From NCBI GenBank assembly GCA_021793595.1, contig JAJYSL010000069.1, positions 1 to 19,501 on the forward strand: a stretch of 19,501 bases of DNA. The letters run 5' to 3'. Source of the DNA: Acidobacteriota bacterium (GTDB lineage Bacteria; Acidobacteriota; Terriglobia; Terriglobales; Acidobacteriaceae). Numbering within the stretch: position 1 is the stretch's first letter; every line of letters starts with the position of its first letter. The notes below the pieces were generated by a model. That model saw nothing but the letters and a program-made list of their open reading frames with translations. It did not search any database and was not told the DNA's origin. Below, one piece after another: positions 1 to 6,975 of this stretch. Position numbers and translations under genes: made by a program.

Positions 1-174
1 GCCCGGATGACTGGCAGCGATGGGCGTTAGCAGCGCAGCCACTATGACTGTAAAAACTGCCTTGACGGTGCGAGGAATCGCAGCGGAAGAGAAGAACGGA
101 ACAAACAGCATCAAGCCGCTGACACGAATCAGCACCAGAATGCCCGCCGCGATAAATCCGCTCCAGTCCGCCAT
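1..174 (-). CDS. fliR: Flagellar export gate protein FliR, N-terminal part
   Basis: FliR is an inner-membrane subunit of the flagellar type III export gate and assembles with FliP and FliQ. Only the first 58 residues are in the window; the frame runs open off base 1. The translation begins MADWSGFIAAGILVLIRVSG and continues with a hydrophobic helix, a PFFSSAAIPRTVK loop and a second hydrophobic stretch, which is the usual start of FliR (a PxFS...P..VK loop between the first two helices). The ATG at 172-174 is preceded by a purine-rich AAGGAAAGGT. The gene follows fliQ after 71 bases with nothing visible in them, completing the fliP-fliQ-fliR order. Family assignment rests on this short stretch plus gene context; both agree. 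Confidence 0.9.
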   Translation of the reverse strand, partial: MADWSGFIAAGILVLIRVSGLMLFVPFFSSAAIPRTVKAVFTVIVAALLTPIAASHPG

Positions 175-245
175 ACCTTTCCTTCCCTTTTTCCTAGCAG
201 CATTCTTGAAAGACTCGGGGTCGCGAATATCGACCGGGCATGGAA

Positions 246-515
246 TCAACCCAGGAATCGGTGAAAATCTCTGAACAACGAAATGGTGTATCCCACCAGG
301 TTTCGCAGCAGCCAGGGCATACCCACTATCGACATGACGGCCACCGCTGCCAGCCGTGGAATCGTCGTGATGGTTTGCTCCTGGATGGAGGTCAAGGTCT
401 GCAGGACGCTCAGGCCGATGCTGATCATCGCAGCCGCCAAAAGAAGCGGTGCGCTCAGCAGCATGGCCTCCATCAACAAGTGCCGCGCGAGTTCTGTCAC
501 CTGATCCGGACCCAT
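246..515 (-). CDS. fliQ: Flagellar export gate protein FliQ
   Basis: FliQ is a small two-helix membrane protein of the flagellar type III export gate, bound around the FliP/FliR core. The 89-residue product matches the usual family length. It has two hydrophobic segments, about residues 15-37 (LLMEAMLLSAPLLLAAAMIS) and 52-72 (around AAVAVMSIVGMPWLL), joined by a QEQTITTIPRL loop typical of FliQ. The ATG at 515 is preferred over earlier in-frame codons because MGPDQV.E is the usual start and AAGGA lies eight bases before it. fliP ends 43 bases upstream and fliR begins 71 bases downstream, so the three are probably cotranscribed. Confidence 0.96.
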   Translation of the reverse strand: MGPDQVTELARHLLMEAMLLSAPLLLAAAMISIGLSVLQTLTSIQEQTITTIPRLAAVAVMSIVGMPWLLRNLVGYTISLFRDFHRFLG

Positions 516-558
516 GCAGGATTTCCTTTCGCCGACGGTCGTGGCGTGCGACACAAAA

Positions 559-1260
559 TTAAAAGCTTTTCAATAGCGAGCCCGCCAGCAGATTCCACCC
601 ATCCACCATCACAAACAGCAGAATTTTCAATGGAGTCGAGATCACCACCGGCGGCAATTGCAGCATTCCGATGGCAGTCGTAATCGAGGCGACCACCAGG
701 TCGACCAATAAGAATGGAAGAAACAGGACCGCGCCAATCTGGAATCCCGCTTTTAGCTCCGACAGCATGTACGCCGGAACCACCACCCGCAACGGTAAGT
801 CCTCGGGTTTCGTCGGTCGCTTCTCCATGGTGGCGGAAGCGAAAAGGGCCAGATCTTTTTCCCGGGCGTAATGCAGCATGTACAGTTCCGTCGGCCGCGT
901 CCCGCGCTCAATTGCCTGGGTGCCGGTGATCTGGCCGTTGCGAAAAGGCTCGACAGCTTGCTGATCGACCTGCACCAATACCGGATGCATCAGAAACCAG
1001 GTCATCATCAAACCAAGGCCCATCAGAACCTGGTTGCTGGGCGCGGTCTGCGTCCCCAACGCCTGCCGCAGAAAATGAAACACCACCAGCAGGCGAACCA
1101 TCGGCGTCATGGAAAGAAGCAGCGCCGGGATCAAGGTGAGAAACGTCAGGACAAAAATAATCGTCCAGGGAACGGTTCCGTTGCCCGCTATGCGCAGTCC
1201 GCTGGTTGTGGGATCCACAAGTGGAGCTGGCGCCAGCAGAAGGAGGGCGGGTAAATTCAT
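559..1260 (-). CDS. fliP: Flagellar export gate protein FliP
   Basis: FliP forms the pentameric core of the flagellar protein export gate in the inner membrane. The 233-residue product has a short hydrophobic N-terminus (residues 1-15), a membrane segment near 32-50, then the family signature around 52-92: MTPMVRLLVVFHFLRQALGT, followed by a QTAPSNQVLMGLGL stretch and another helix. Two further hydrophobic helices lie near 174-199 and 206-230, with VPAYMLSELKAGFQIG between them, a conserved FliP segment. The ATG at 1258-1260 overlaps the fliO stop as ATGA, which indicates translational coupling. There is no strong ribosome binding site of its own. The N-terminus is shorter than the cleaved signal peptide seen in enterobacterial FliP; it may be a reduced signal anchor. 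Confidence 0.96.
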   Translation of the reverse strand: MNLPALLLLAPAPLVDPTTSGLRIAGNGTVPWTIIFVLTFLTLIPALLLSMTPMVRLLVVFHFLRQALGTQTAPSNQVLMGLGLMMTWFLMHPVLVQVDQQAVEPFRNGQITGTQAIERGTRPTELYMLHYAREKDLALFASATMEKRPTKPEDLPLRVVVPAYMLSELKAGFQIGAVLFLPFLLVDLVVASITTAIGMLQLPPVVISTPLKILLFVMVDGWNLLAGSLLKSF

Positions 1261-1697
1261 AGCGCGTGCGGCTTCCCCGCACCTGGCAGGTTTTCGGTCG
1301 GGCAAAGGTTTGAGGCCAGGACTGGAACAATCACAGTGATGTGCTCAACACCGCCGCCAACCAGAAATTGCACCCCGCCTACTTCCACCAGGGAAAGATG
1401 ACGCTTCGCTCCCAGTGCCAACTGTCCGACCAGTCGCAGTTGCGGTGGTGTCGACGTAATTCCCGAATGGCATTTTGCCCTGACCCACCGCGCCAGACGC
1501 ACAATGGCCTGCATGATTGGCGGAGTTCTCTCCAAGGATGGGATCCACCTTTTCCAGCCTTCTTTGGACGAAGCCCTTTCGGGTAGAATTGTGCCACCCG
1601 GATTCCATCGCGCATCGGAAGATGGAGTTGACATCTGTCCCGACACGCCCACCAATCCGTTTGCTGTTCTCCACATTGCAGCCATTTCCCTGGCCAT
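1257..1697 (-). CDS. fliO: FliO-like flagellar assembly protein without an obvious membrane segment
   Basis: FliO helps assemble the FliP ring of the export gate. The 146-residue product carries the FliO core at about residues 83-125: LRLVGQLALGAKRHLSLVEV followed by GGVQFLVGGGVEHITVI, a typical L.LVG.L.LG...L.LVEV.G..FLVG pattern. It sits immediately before fliP, with a 4-base ATGA overlap, exactly where FliO belongs. The ATG at 1697 is chosen because an AGGAAGGA sequence lies five bases before it; the frame is open further upstream, into fliN. Unlike usual FliO, the region before the core is polar (S/P/R/W-rich), and I find no hydrophobic helix in any of the three minus-strand frames. The core match is good, but family membership is inferred from a short domain and from context. 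Confidence 0.75.
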   Translation of the reverse strand: MAREMAAMWRTANGLVGVSGQMSTPSSDARWNPGGTILPERASSKEGWKRWIPSLERTPPIMQAIVRLARWVRAKCHSGITSTPPQLRLVGQLALGAKRHLSLVEVGGVQFLVGGGVEHITVIVPVLASNLCPTENLPGAGKPHAL

Positions 1698-1755
1698 TGC
1701 GATCCTTCCTCTTCTCATCCACTTTGTTGCGGCGCGCACCCGCGACCGAACGTCC

Positions 1756-2109
1756 TCACAACAGCCGCGTAATGCGAATCGCCATCGCCTGATCCACGAC
1801 TTCCATTTCCACCCAGGCCAACTGCACGTCTTCGCTGGCAAGCGGAAGATCCTCGCTACTCGACCATGCCGTCGCGATGACTTGACCCGCCGCGAGAGCG
1901 AGTAAATCTCGCACGCAAAAACGCACCACCGGCAACGCCACGTCCAATTGAATTGGCAACCACTCGACTGCCGGCCACGCGTTACGCTTGGAAACCGCCG
2001 GCAAATGCGAACTCTCAGGCTGTGGCGCATCGCCGTGCGCAAAGAAGCTGCCAGCGGCTGCATCGTTCCGCGGCGGAGCGGTTTCCTGCAATGCTTCCAT
2101 GGGCTGCAT
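1756..2109 (-). CDS. fliN: Flagellar motor switch protein FliN (SpoA domain)
   Basis: FliN is part of the cytoplasmic C-ring that sets rotation direction and docks the export ATPase complex. The 117-residue product has a polar, probably disordered first 45 residues and then one SpoA/SpoP domain (about 53-117). Key stretches are IQLDVALPVVRFCVRDLLAL, then AAGQVI and a C-terminal EMEVVDQAMAIRITRLL, matching the family pattern LDV.V...R..IRDLL.L..G.V ... GEVVVV...G.RIT. The ATG at 2109 has AAGGA seven bases upstream; a second ATG at 2100 is possible. The gene precedes fliO by 58 bases. A FliM C-terminal domain has the same fold, but the short length and the absence of a CheC-like middle domain favour FliN. 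Confidence 0.85.
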   Translation of the reverse strand: MQPMEALQETAPPRNDAAAGSFFAHGDAPQPESSHLPAVSKRNAWPAVEWLPIQLDVALPVVRFCVRDLLALAAGQVIATAWSSSEDLPLASEDVQLAWVEMEVVDQAMAIRITRLL

Positions 2110-2413
2110 CCTTTATTCCTTCGGCATCTCGTTCAGGTGGCGACCGGCTGACCAGTTGAAATGCTTCCGCGCACCTGCCCCGGATCGGTTGCAAGGGAAC
2201 GATTCGGTGTACATAGGTTTGGCCCGCTTCGATAAGTGCGCGATCGCCATAACAATCGAAAGATGTGCAGGAATGGAACCAATGGGGGAGAGCCAGGCTA
2301 AGAAAGTTCTTAGATTTTCTAATGTTCGCGACCGAGCGGTCGAAAGCATAGTCCGGATACCGGGGCGAAGCCGGCGGGTACGCAACTTCGCCCAAATCCG
2401 CCGAAGCGATGAC
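2110..2413 (-). other. 304-base gap between flgE and fliN with no convincing gene
   Basis: This is the longest gap in the structural operon. A minus-strand frame of up to 90 codons (2385-2113) ends with TAA only three bases before the fliN ATG, but its start lacks a ribosome binding site, its composition is unlike a flagellar protein, and I recognise nothing in it. A second frame continues in register after the flgE stop codon for over 100 codons, also unrecognised. fliL and fliM are often encoded at this position in other flagellar operons; neither is seen here. The gap holds a short inverted repeat at 2298-2313. It may be a leader or promoter region for fliN-fliR, or the remains of lost genes. 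Confidence 0.5.
2298..2313. repeat. Short inverted repeat in the flgE-fliN gap
   Basis: Two perfect 7-base arms (CTAAGAA and TTCTTAG) flank two bases. In RNA the innermost pair cannot form, leaving roughly a six-pair stem with a four-base loop. It is AT-rich, and on the minus strand no run of T follows, so it is not a normal terminator for flgE. A protein-binding site or chance are both possible. Confidence 0.35.
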
Positions 2414-3649
2414 TTACCGGATCATGTTAATAGTGTCCTGGGTGACCGTATTGAACGTCGTTACCGATTTTGCGTTGGCTTCATAGGCGCTTTGCGCCAC
2501 GATCAGGTTGGAAAATTCACTGGAGATATCGACATTGGATCCCTCCAGCGCTCCGCCCTCCATCGTGCCACGGCCACCGGTACCGGCGACGCCGACGGTT
2601 GCCTGCCCGGAGGCCAAGGTGGCCGCAAAATTATTGTTCCCCAGGCGCGACAGGCCCTGCTCATTATTCACCGTTGCGACGGCCAATTGTCCCACGGCCT
2701 GCGTCTGCCCGTTAGAAAACTGCACCGAGATGGTCCCGTCAGAACCGACAGAAAATCCCTGGTAACTTCCGCTGGAATAGCCATTCTGCGTTGTGCTGCC
2801 GACTGTCGATGGGGAAGCCACCTGCGTCAGCGTCGGATTGTTGTTGGCATCGTATAGGTTCCAGCTGAAATTGAGATTACTGGCGCCGTCCGCGAGAGTG
2901 CCGAAGCTGATGCCCGATACATCGGCGGTGGGAGCTGTGAGTTTCCCATTGCTGCCAAAGGTGAGGGTACCTGTAGTGTTGGCGGTTGTACCGGAATAAT
3001 CGCCGGCTGGAAGCGAGATGGCATAGCTCCAGCTGTTGCCTCCCAGATTGGTGAAGTTCACCGTCGCCACGTGGCTTTTCCCAAGCGAATCATATACAGT
3101 CACCTGCGCCGGAACTACTGACCCGACCGCTGCGCTCGCGTCCAAATTGGTTGCATTCAAAGCGAAGCTGGTCGTGGCCTGCGGTTGCTGCGTGGCGCCC
3201 AAGGGGATCTGAATCGCCGCCAAGGGTGCATTCGTGTTTACCACTCCATTGCTTGCGGGATAGCCCATCACCGCCAGTCCGTCGACGCTGGTCAGGTTTC
3301 CATTCTGATCGGTTTGAAAGCCTCCGGCGCGCGTGTAGGCCGGAGTTCCGCCGTTGTTCAACACAAAAAAACCGTTCCCGGTCAGCGCAACATCCCCGGG
3401 ACTGCCTGCCGCGGTGTTGATGCTGCCAGGGGTAAAGTCTGTGGAATTGGCAGCCACCTTCACACCTTGACCTGCCAGCACCGGATCGCCGGAGCCGGAC
3501 GAGCCCACCTGCTGATAGAACAAGTCTTCAAACGACGTGGATTGAGACTTGAATCCGGTCGTATTCAGATTGGAAATATTATTCGCGATGGTGTTGAGTT
3601 CGGTTTGATCGGCGTTCAGGCCAGTCAGCGGAATAGAAAAGGAAGCCAT
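2414..3649 (-). CDS. flgE: Flagellar hook protein FlgE
   Basis: FlgE polymerises outside the cell to form the flexible hook joining rod and filament. The 411-residue product has the hallmark axial-protein ends. Residues 1-45 contain SFSIPLTGLNADQTELNTIA followed by NNISNLNTTGFKSQSTSFEDLF. The C-terminus contains LEGSNVDISSEFSNLIVAQS and ends in NAKSVTTFNTVTQDTINMIR, which form the coiled-coil core of the hook. A flagellar basal-body domain (about 85-130, ALTGNGFFVLNNGGTPAYTR) and a variable threonine/serine/asparagine-rich surface region lie between. The ATG at 3649 is preferred over an earlier in-frame codon because AAGGAG lies eight bases upstream. It follows flgD by 70 bases, the usual cap-then-hook order. 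Confidence 0.97.
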   Translation of the reverse strand: MASFSIPLTGLNADQTELNTIANNISNLNTTGFKSQSTSFEDLFYQQVGSSGSGDPVLAGQGVKVAANSTDFTPGSINTAAGSPGDVALTGNGFFVLNNGGTPAYTRAGGFQTDQNGNLTSVDGLAVMGYPASNGVVNTNAPLAAIQIPLGATQQPQATTSFALNATNLDASAAVGSVVPAQVTVYDSLGKSHVATVNFTNLGGNSWSYAISLPAGDYSGTTANTTGTLTFGSNGKLTAPTADVSGISFGTLADGASNLNFSWNLYDANNNPTLTQVASPSTVGSTTQNGYSSGSYQGFSVGSDGTISVQFSNGQTQAVGQLAVATVNNEQGLSRLGNNNFAATLASGQATVGVAGTGGRGTMEGGALEGSNVDISSEFSNLIVAQSAYEANAKSVTTFNTVTQDTINMIR

Positions 3650-3719
3650 GTGATTTCTCCTTAAAAACAAAATGTTGGTGACTTTCGTCGTGACACTCCG
3701 GCGAAGTAGGTCGCTCTTT

Positions 3720-4388
3720 TCAGCGAACGGCGCCTCCTGTTCCGGGCTGACCTGCGGCCGGCAAGGAGTGCGATCCGGTGAATGTTGCCCCAGGTATGGA
3801 TTGCTGCAAGGCCCGCATTAACGCTGGACTGGGCGGAACTTGACTGGGTGACAACGTCTGAGTCGGCAAGCTGGATGCATGCGTAAACGCCTGCGCCACG
3901 ACGCTATCGGCAGACGTCGGCAACTGTACATGGCTTCCCAGTGGGAGAAGATGTCCGTCAATCCCCGGTGCGGAAGGGACAGAGTTTGACGTCGTCGCAC
4001 TCTTCGTTGCGGCCGCAGTCGCTGCGGCTGGAGATAGACTGCTGGCGGCGCCTCCCGTAGGCGTGACACTACCCGTTGCGGTGGTCAGCGTCTGATTGAT
4101 CTGGACCAGTTGTTCCAGGCTGTTGACCCCGACCAATTGCGTAATGTACTGCATGGGATCGGTCTGGGTGGTCGGATCCTGATTCTGAATCTCGGTGACC
4201 AGCAGCGTCAGAAAATCATTCGCAGTAATCGTCGCCTGGTTGGGAGAGCCGGTTGGTGCCCCAGCGCCTGTGGGGCTGGACGCGGCCGCATTCACTCCCT
4301 TTGCCTGCGCTTGCGGCTGCGACTTCGATTCGAACGGCAACGTGACAGCCTGTTTCACATGATCCAAAATGCCCAGCAGAAGACTCAT
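3720..4388 (-). CDS. flgD: Hook-capping scaffold protein FlgD, atypical C-terminus
   Basis: FlgD forms a temporary cap under which FlgE subunits assemble into the hook. The 222-residue product carries the FlgD N-terminal domain at about 53-101: ITANDFLTLLVTEIQNQDPT followed by TQTDPMQYITQLVGVNSLEQ, the strongly conserved cap motif. After residue 105 the sequence turns into alanine/serine/threonine/proline-rich low complexity. I cannot find the usual Tudor/fibronectin-like C-terminal domain, with its DA.G..V and F.WDG segments. The ATG at 4388 has GGAAAGGAAG nine bases before it; another in-frame ATG at 4424 has no ribosome binding site. fliK ends 38 bases upstream. From memory, in Salmonella the N-terminal part is what matters for capping, so the protein may still work. 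Confidence 0.9.
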   Translation of the reverse strand: MSLLLGILDHVKQAVTLPFESKSQPQAQAKGVNAAASSPTGAGAPTGSPNQATITANDFLTLLVTEIQNQDPTTQTDPMQYITQLVGVNSLEQLVQINQTLTTATGSVTPTGGAASSLSPAAATAAATKSATTSNSVPSAPGIDGHLLPLGSHVQLPTSADSVVAQAFTHASSLPTQTLSPSQVPPSPALMRALQQSIPGATFTGSHSLPAAGQPGTGGAVR

Positions 4389-4426
4389 CGTAGTGCTTCC
4401 TTTCCTTCGATACTTCAGTGCCATGT

Positions 4427-6280
4427 TTAGGCGCGAATGCTGAAATGGTGCCCTTCGTGGATGAAATTCTTTCTTTGGCCTGCCGCCACCGCTGCGCTTC
4501 CAGCTGGTAGGGCGTTCCCGGAATTCGTGGCTGCATTTGCCACCGTAAGATTGTCGGCAGGGGTGCGAGTCTCGCTTTGGGACGAGGGTTGTCCCTCCGA
4601 TCCCGTGCCGGCCTGTCCGCCTGCCAGCGACGTTTCCACATGAACCTGATGCACGCCAGCCTGGTGTTCCTGCAGATATGTCGCCATGGTTGGCAACACA
4701 GATGTTAAAGCCGCGTGGCTGGCCGCTGAGTTCGTGGTCAACGCGGCTGCGATCTGTCCGGAAACTCTTTCTGCCCGCACTTCGACCCAACCCAACGAAG
4801 GATCGGATACTCCCACTGCAACCTGATTCGGTGCGGCATGCAGCAATACTCCACGCTCTCCGGCCGCCGCGCTGTCCAGGGCGGTAAATGCATCCGCAGT
4901 TGTGGCGCGAGCTGCCATTGAAACGGCAGTCGCGGAGGAAAAACTTCCAGTTGCGCCGGAGTGACTGCCAGCCGAGACAAGGCCAGCGCTGTCACGCAAT
5001 CCGACGCCCGAGTCCGCAGGATTCGTATGCGGACCGGGCAAATTTTTCGCAGGTGTCGCGACGGCAGGAATCGCGGCGGTGAAACTGCTGCGTTTCGAGC
5101 CATCGCTGCCGTGAATGGAAGTGGCCGCTCGATTGCCACCACTACCGACCGGATCGATTCCAGTGGTACCAGAATTGACGGTTCCAGTGGTGTTTGCCGC
5201 ATTGGACGTATTCCCATCGGCTACGGAATTTGAGCTACCGTCTGTCAACGCATGCGCCGAGATTCCATGTGCAAGCGAAGCTGGTTGACTTTGACTGGAG
5301 CCTTCTACGGACCCGCTGTTTTGATTCGCGGCCGATGTTGCACTCGTATTGGATGCGGTTGCAAGATTCGAGGTCGCGCCGCGTCTGTCGTCGACTAGCT
5401 GCCCTCCGTAGGGCGTCGCCGAATACTGGGAACTGACGATTCCATCAGTGGAAATGGCGGCTCCGTTCGGTACGATGCCGGTCGCTCCTGCCGCTCCATC
5501 TGCTTGCGAAAAGCGAGCTGCCAGTCGGGACGCCTTCGCTGGACTCGAAAGCCAGGAGTCCCTGGCCATTGTGCGATCGTCGATCGGTTTCGTTCCGTGT
5601 GTAGACTCCGTTGTATCGCTCGAACCGATTTGCGCTCCTGACGGCAATTGCACAACGGGAATATTTGGCACAACCGCCGAGACAGAAGCAACTGTGAGTG
5701 AGGCCGCAGTCGCAACCGCAGGAGAGCCCGAAACACCACCACATACCTTCGCGTCCTTCGACGGATGAGTTTCTTTCCGACCCGTCGCAGAAGGCGAACT
5801 CCCGGTCTGTGTGACGCCCGTGCGAACCGGTTGCAGTTGAGGGTCGCTCGAGCGACCCTCAACTGCAGTGATCGGAATCGATGTCTGTGCCTGCCCGTCC
5901 GCCAGCGATGAAGCGACTGCATCGAGAGCCGCAGACGGTGAAGCGACACTGCCCAATGGGTCCGCGTTCTGGCCATCCTGATTTGACGCACATGTTGCGG
6001 GATTGCCAATCGGAGTTTGGCTCGAGGCCGCGGGTACAGGTTCTCCCTCGCTAGCGGAATGGGTCCCGGCAGTCATACTGGATCGGTGGAACTGCGCACG
6101 TGAGGACGCCGATGCGCCCGAGTGATCGGAAGCTCTCGGTGCCGTCTGCGGCGGAGGGACTGCCGACCGCATCGCCTCAGCGAATGGATGGCCGGTCTCT
6201 ATAACTCCAGGTCCCCTGCTCGCGGATGCCTGCGCTGCGCGGTTGGGGGAAACGGCGTCCATCGCCCGTATGGCACTCAT
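4427..6280 (-). CDS. fliK: Flagellar hook-length control protein FliK
   Basis: FliK is a secreted molecular ruler that measures the hook and switches the export gate from hook to filament substrates. The 617-residue product is mostly low-complexity, rich in A, S, T and G, as expected for the disordered ruler part. A recognisable switch domain lies near 496-550: SLGWVEVRAERVSGQIAAAL, then a helix ending SVLPTMATYLQEHQ and a VHQVHVET strand, matching the LG.VEVR...G.........A...L...LP.L...L......V..V pattern. The ATG at 6280 (MSAIRAMDA) has GGAG nine bases upstream and is preferred to a TTG at 6328. It lies between fliJ and flgD, the classic position. A perfect 36-bp palindrome is embedded near codons 138-149. 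Confidence 0.88.
   Translation of the reverse strand: MSAIRAMDAVSPNRAAQASASRGPGVIETGHPFAEAMRSAVPPPQTAPRASDHSGASASSRAQFHRSSMTAGTHSASEGEPVPAASSQTPIGNPATCASNQDGQNADPLGSVASPSAALDAVASSLADGQAQTSIPITAVEGRSSDPQLQPVRTGVTQTGSSPSATGRKETHPSKDAKVCGGVSGSPAVATAASLTVASVSAVVPNIPVVQLPSGAQIGSSDTTESTHGTKPIDDRTMARDSWLSSPAKASRLAARFSQADGAAGATGIVPNGAAISTDGIVSSQYSATPYGGQLVDDRRGATSNLATASNTSATSAANQNSGSVEGSSQSQPASLAHGISAHALTDGSSNSVADGNTSNAANTTGTVNSGTTGIDPVGSGGNRAATSIHGSDGSKRSSFTAAIPAVATPAKNLPGPHTNPADSGVGLRDSAGLVSAGSHSGATGSFSSATAVSMAARATTADAFTALDSAAAGERGVLLHAAPNQVAVGVSDPSLGWVEVRAERVSGQIAAALTTNSAASHAALTSVLPTMATYLQEHQAGVHQVHVETSLAGGQAGTGSEGQPSSQSETRTPADNLTVANAATNSGNALPAGSAAVAAGQRKNFIHEGHHFSIRA
5832..5867. repeat. Perfect 36-bp palindrome inside fliK
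   Basis: Bases 5832-5849 (TGCAGTTGAGGGTCGCTC) and 5850-5867 (GAGCGACCCTCAACTGCA) are exact reverse complements with no spacer; the symmetry stops at the next base on each side. On the coding strand it is read in frame as part of TAVEGRSSDPQLQ. An uninterrupted 36-base palindrome is far longer than expected by chance and could extrude as a cruciform or fold in mRNA. Confidence 0.95.
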
Positions 6281-6366
6281 GCAAACACAATCTCCAGATG
6301 AAGAAGTTGTGTGCAGCTGACGTGCCAAAGGTAATTCAAGGAAATAAGAGATCGATAAGGATTGGC

Positions 6367-6954
6367 TCAGAATTGCCGATGAAGCCTTTCGTTCGCCTTC
6401 CGGCGATCTTCACTTCTGGAATGTTGAGGTAGACTAGCCTGCTTCCGGTGCAGGTCTCGACGTTGCTGCATCAGGGTCCGTTGCGAAAACCACTCATCGG
6501 TTTCGGCCTGCGTCCGGCGATTTTTTTCTATGGCTTCGGTGTTCGCCCGCTGTTCTATCAGCTGTTCGGTCTGGCGCAGTTCGCGACGACGCTCACTGTA
6601 GTTCTCTATCAGAGGCTCCATTCGGCGCAGTTCGGCTTCGCGAAGCTCTTCCAGACGCATTCGCCTCCAACCGAAGAACTCGAGCACCGCTTCTTCCATC
6701 AGCCAGCCATTTTCTTTCGCGGCTTCACCAGAATGGCGTGCGGGGCTGACGAGGCGTGCGATACTTGCAGGGTCTTCCGGCCCAGGATTCCAACTCGCGG
6801 CCAGGGTGGTTCGCTGCTCATGCTCGAGGGCAACCTGTCGCGCACATTCCACGGACGCCTGGCGGGCACGCTGCGCTGCTCGTTCGACTTCCAGACGCGC
6901 CTGTTCTTCCGCCAACTGTCGAATCCGCAAAATGCGCTGCAGAGCTTTTGCCAT
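6367..6954 (-). CDS. fliJ: Flagellar export chaperone/stalk protein FliJ
   Basis: FliJ is the coiled-coil stalk inserted into the FliI ATPase ring, linking it to the export gate. The 195-residue product is almost wholly charged helix, rich in R, E, Q and A, with heptad-like stretches (about 1-50 and 90-175), for example RILRIRQLAEEQARLEVERA near the start and RRMEPLIENYSERRRELRQT later. No catalytic motif or membrane segment is present. Sequence alone is weak because FliJ proteins diverge strongly. The assignment rests on the coiled-coil character and on the position 21 bases after fliI and before fliK. The length is above the usual 140-150 residues. The ATG at 6954 has AAGGA about eleven bases upstream. 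Confidence 0.82.
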   Translation of the reverse strand: MAKALQRILRIRQLAEEQARLEVERAAQRARQASVECARQVALEHEQRTTLAASWNPGPEDPASIARLVSPARHSGEAAKENGWLMEEAVLEFFGWRRMRLEELREAELRRMEPLIENYSERRRELRQTEQLIEQRANTEAIEKNRRTQAETDEWFSQRTLMQQRRDLHRKQASLPQHSRSEDRRKANERLHRQF

Positions 6955-6975
6955 GAAACTAAGATTCCTTCCCGA

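Noticed and set aside
561..570. AAAAGCTTTT palindrome at the end of fliP
   Set aside because: A ten-base AT-rich palindrome within coding sequence is expected by chance and has no stem-loop followed by T run.
1698..2063. Upstream extension of the fliO frame into fliN
   Set aside because: The frame is open but overlaps the fliN SpoA domain, and the ATG at 1697 has a good ribosome binding site.
1988..2857. 289-codon plus-strand frame across fliN, the gap and flgE
   Set aside because: It covers the ends of two real genes in antisense, has no ribosome binding site and resembles no protein I know.
4389..4790. N-terminal extension of flgD overlapping the end of fliK
   Set aside because: The extension is an out-of-frame reading of fliK; the ATG at 4388 has its own ribosome binding site and matches where FlgD normally begins.
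5395..6009. 204-codon arginine-rich minus-strand frame inside fliK
   Set aside because: Out-of-frame reading of the fliK low-complexity region; composition is an artefact of GC-rich alanine and serine codons.
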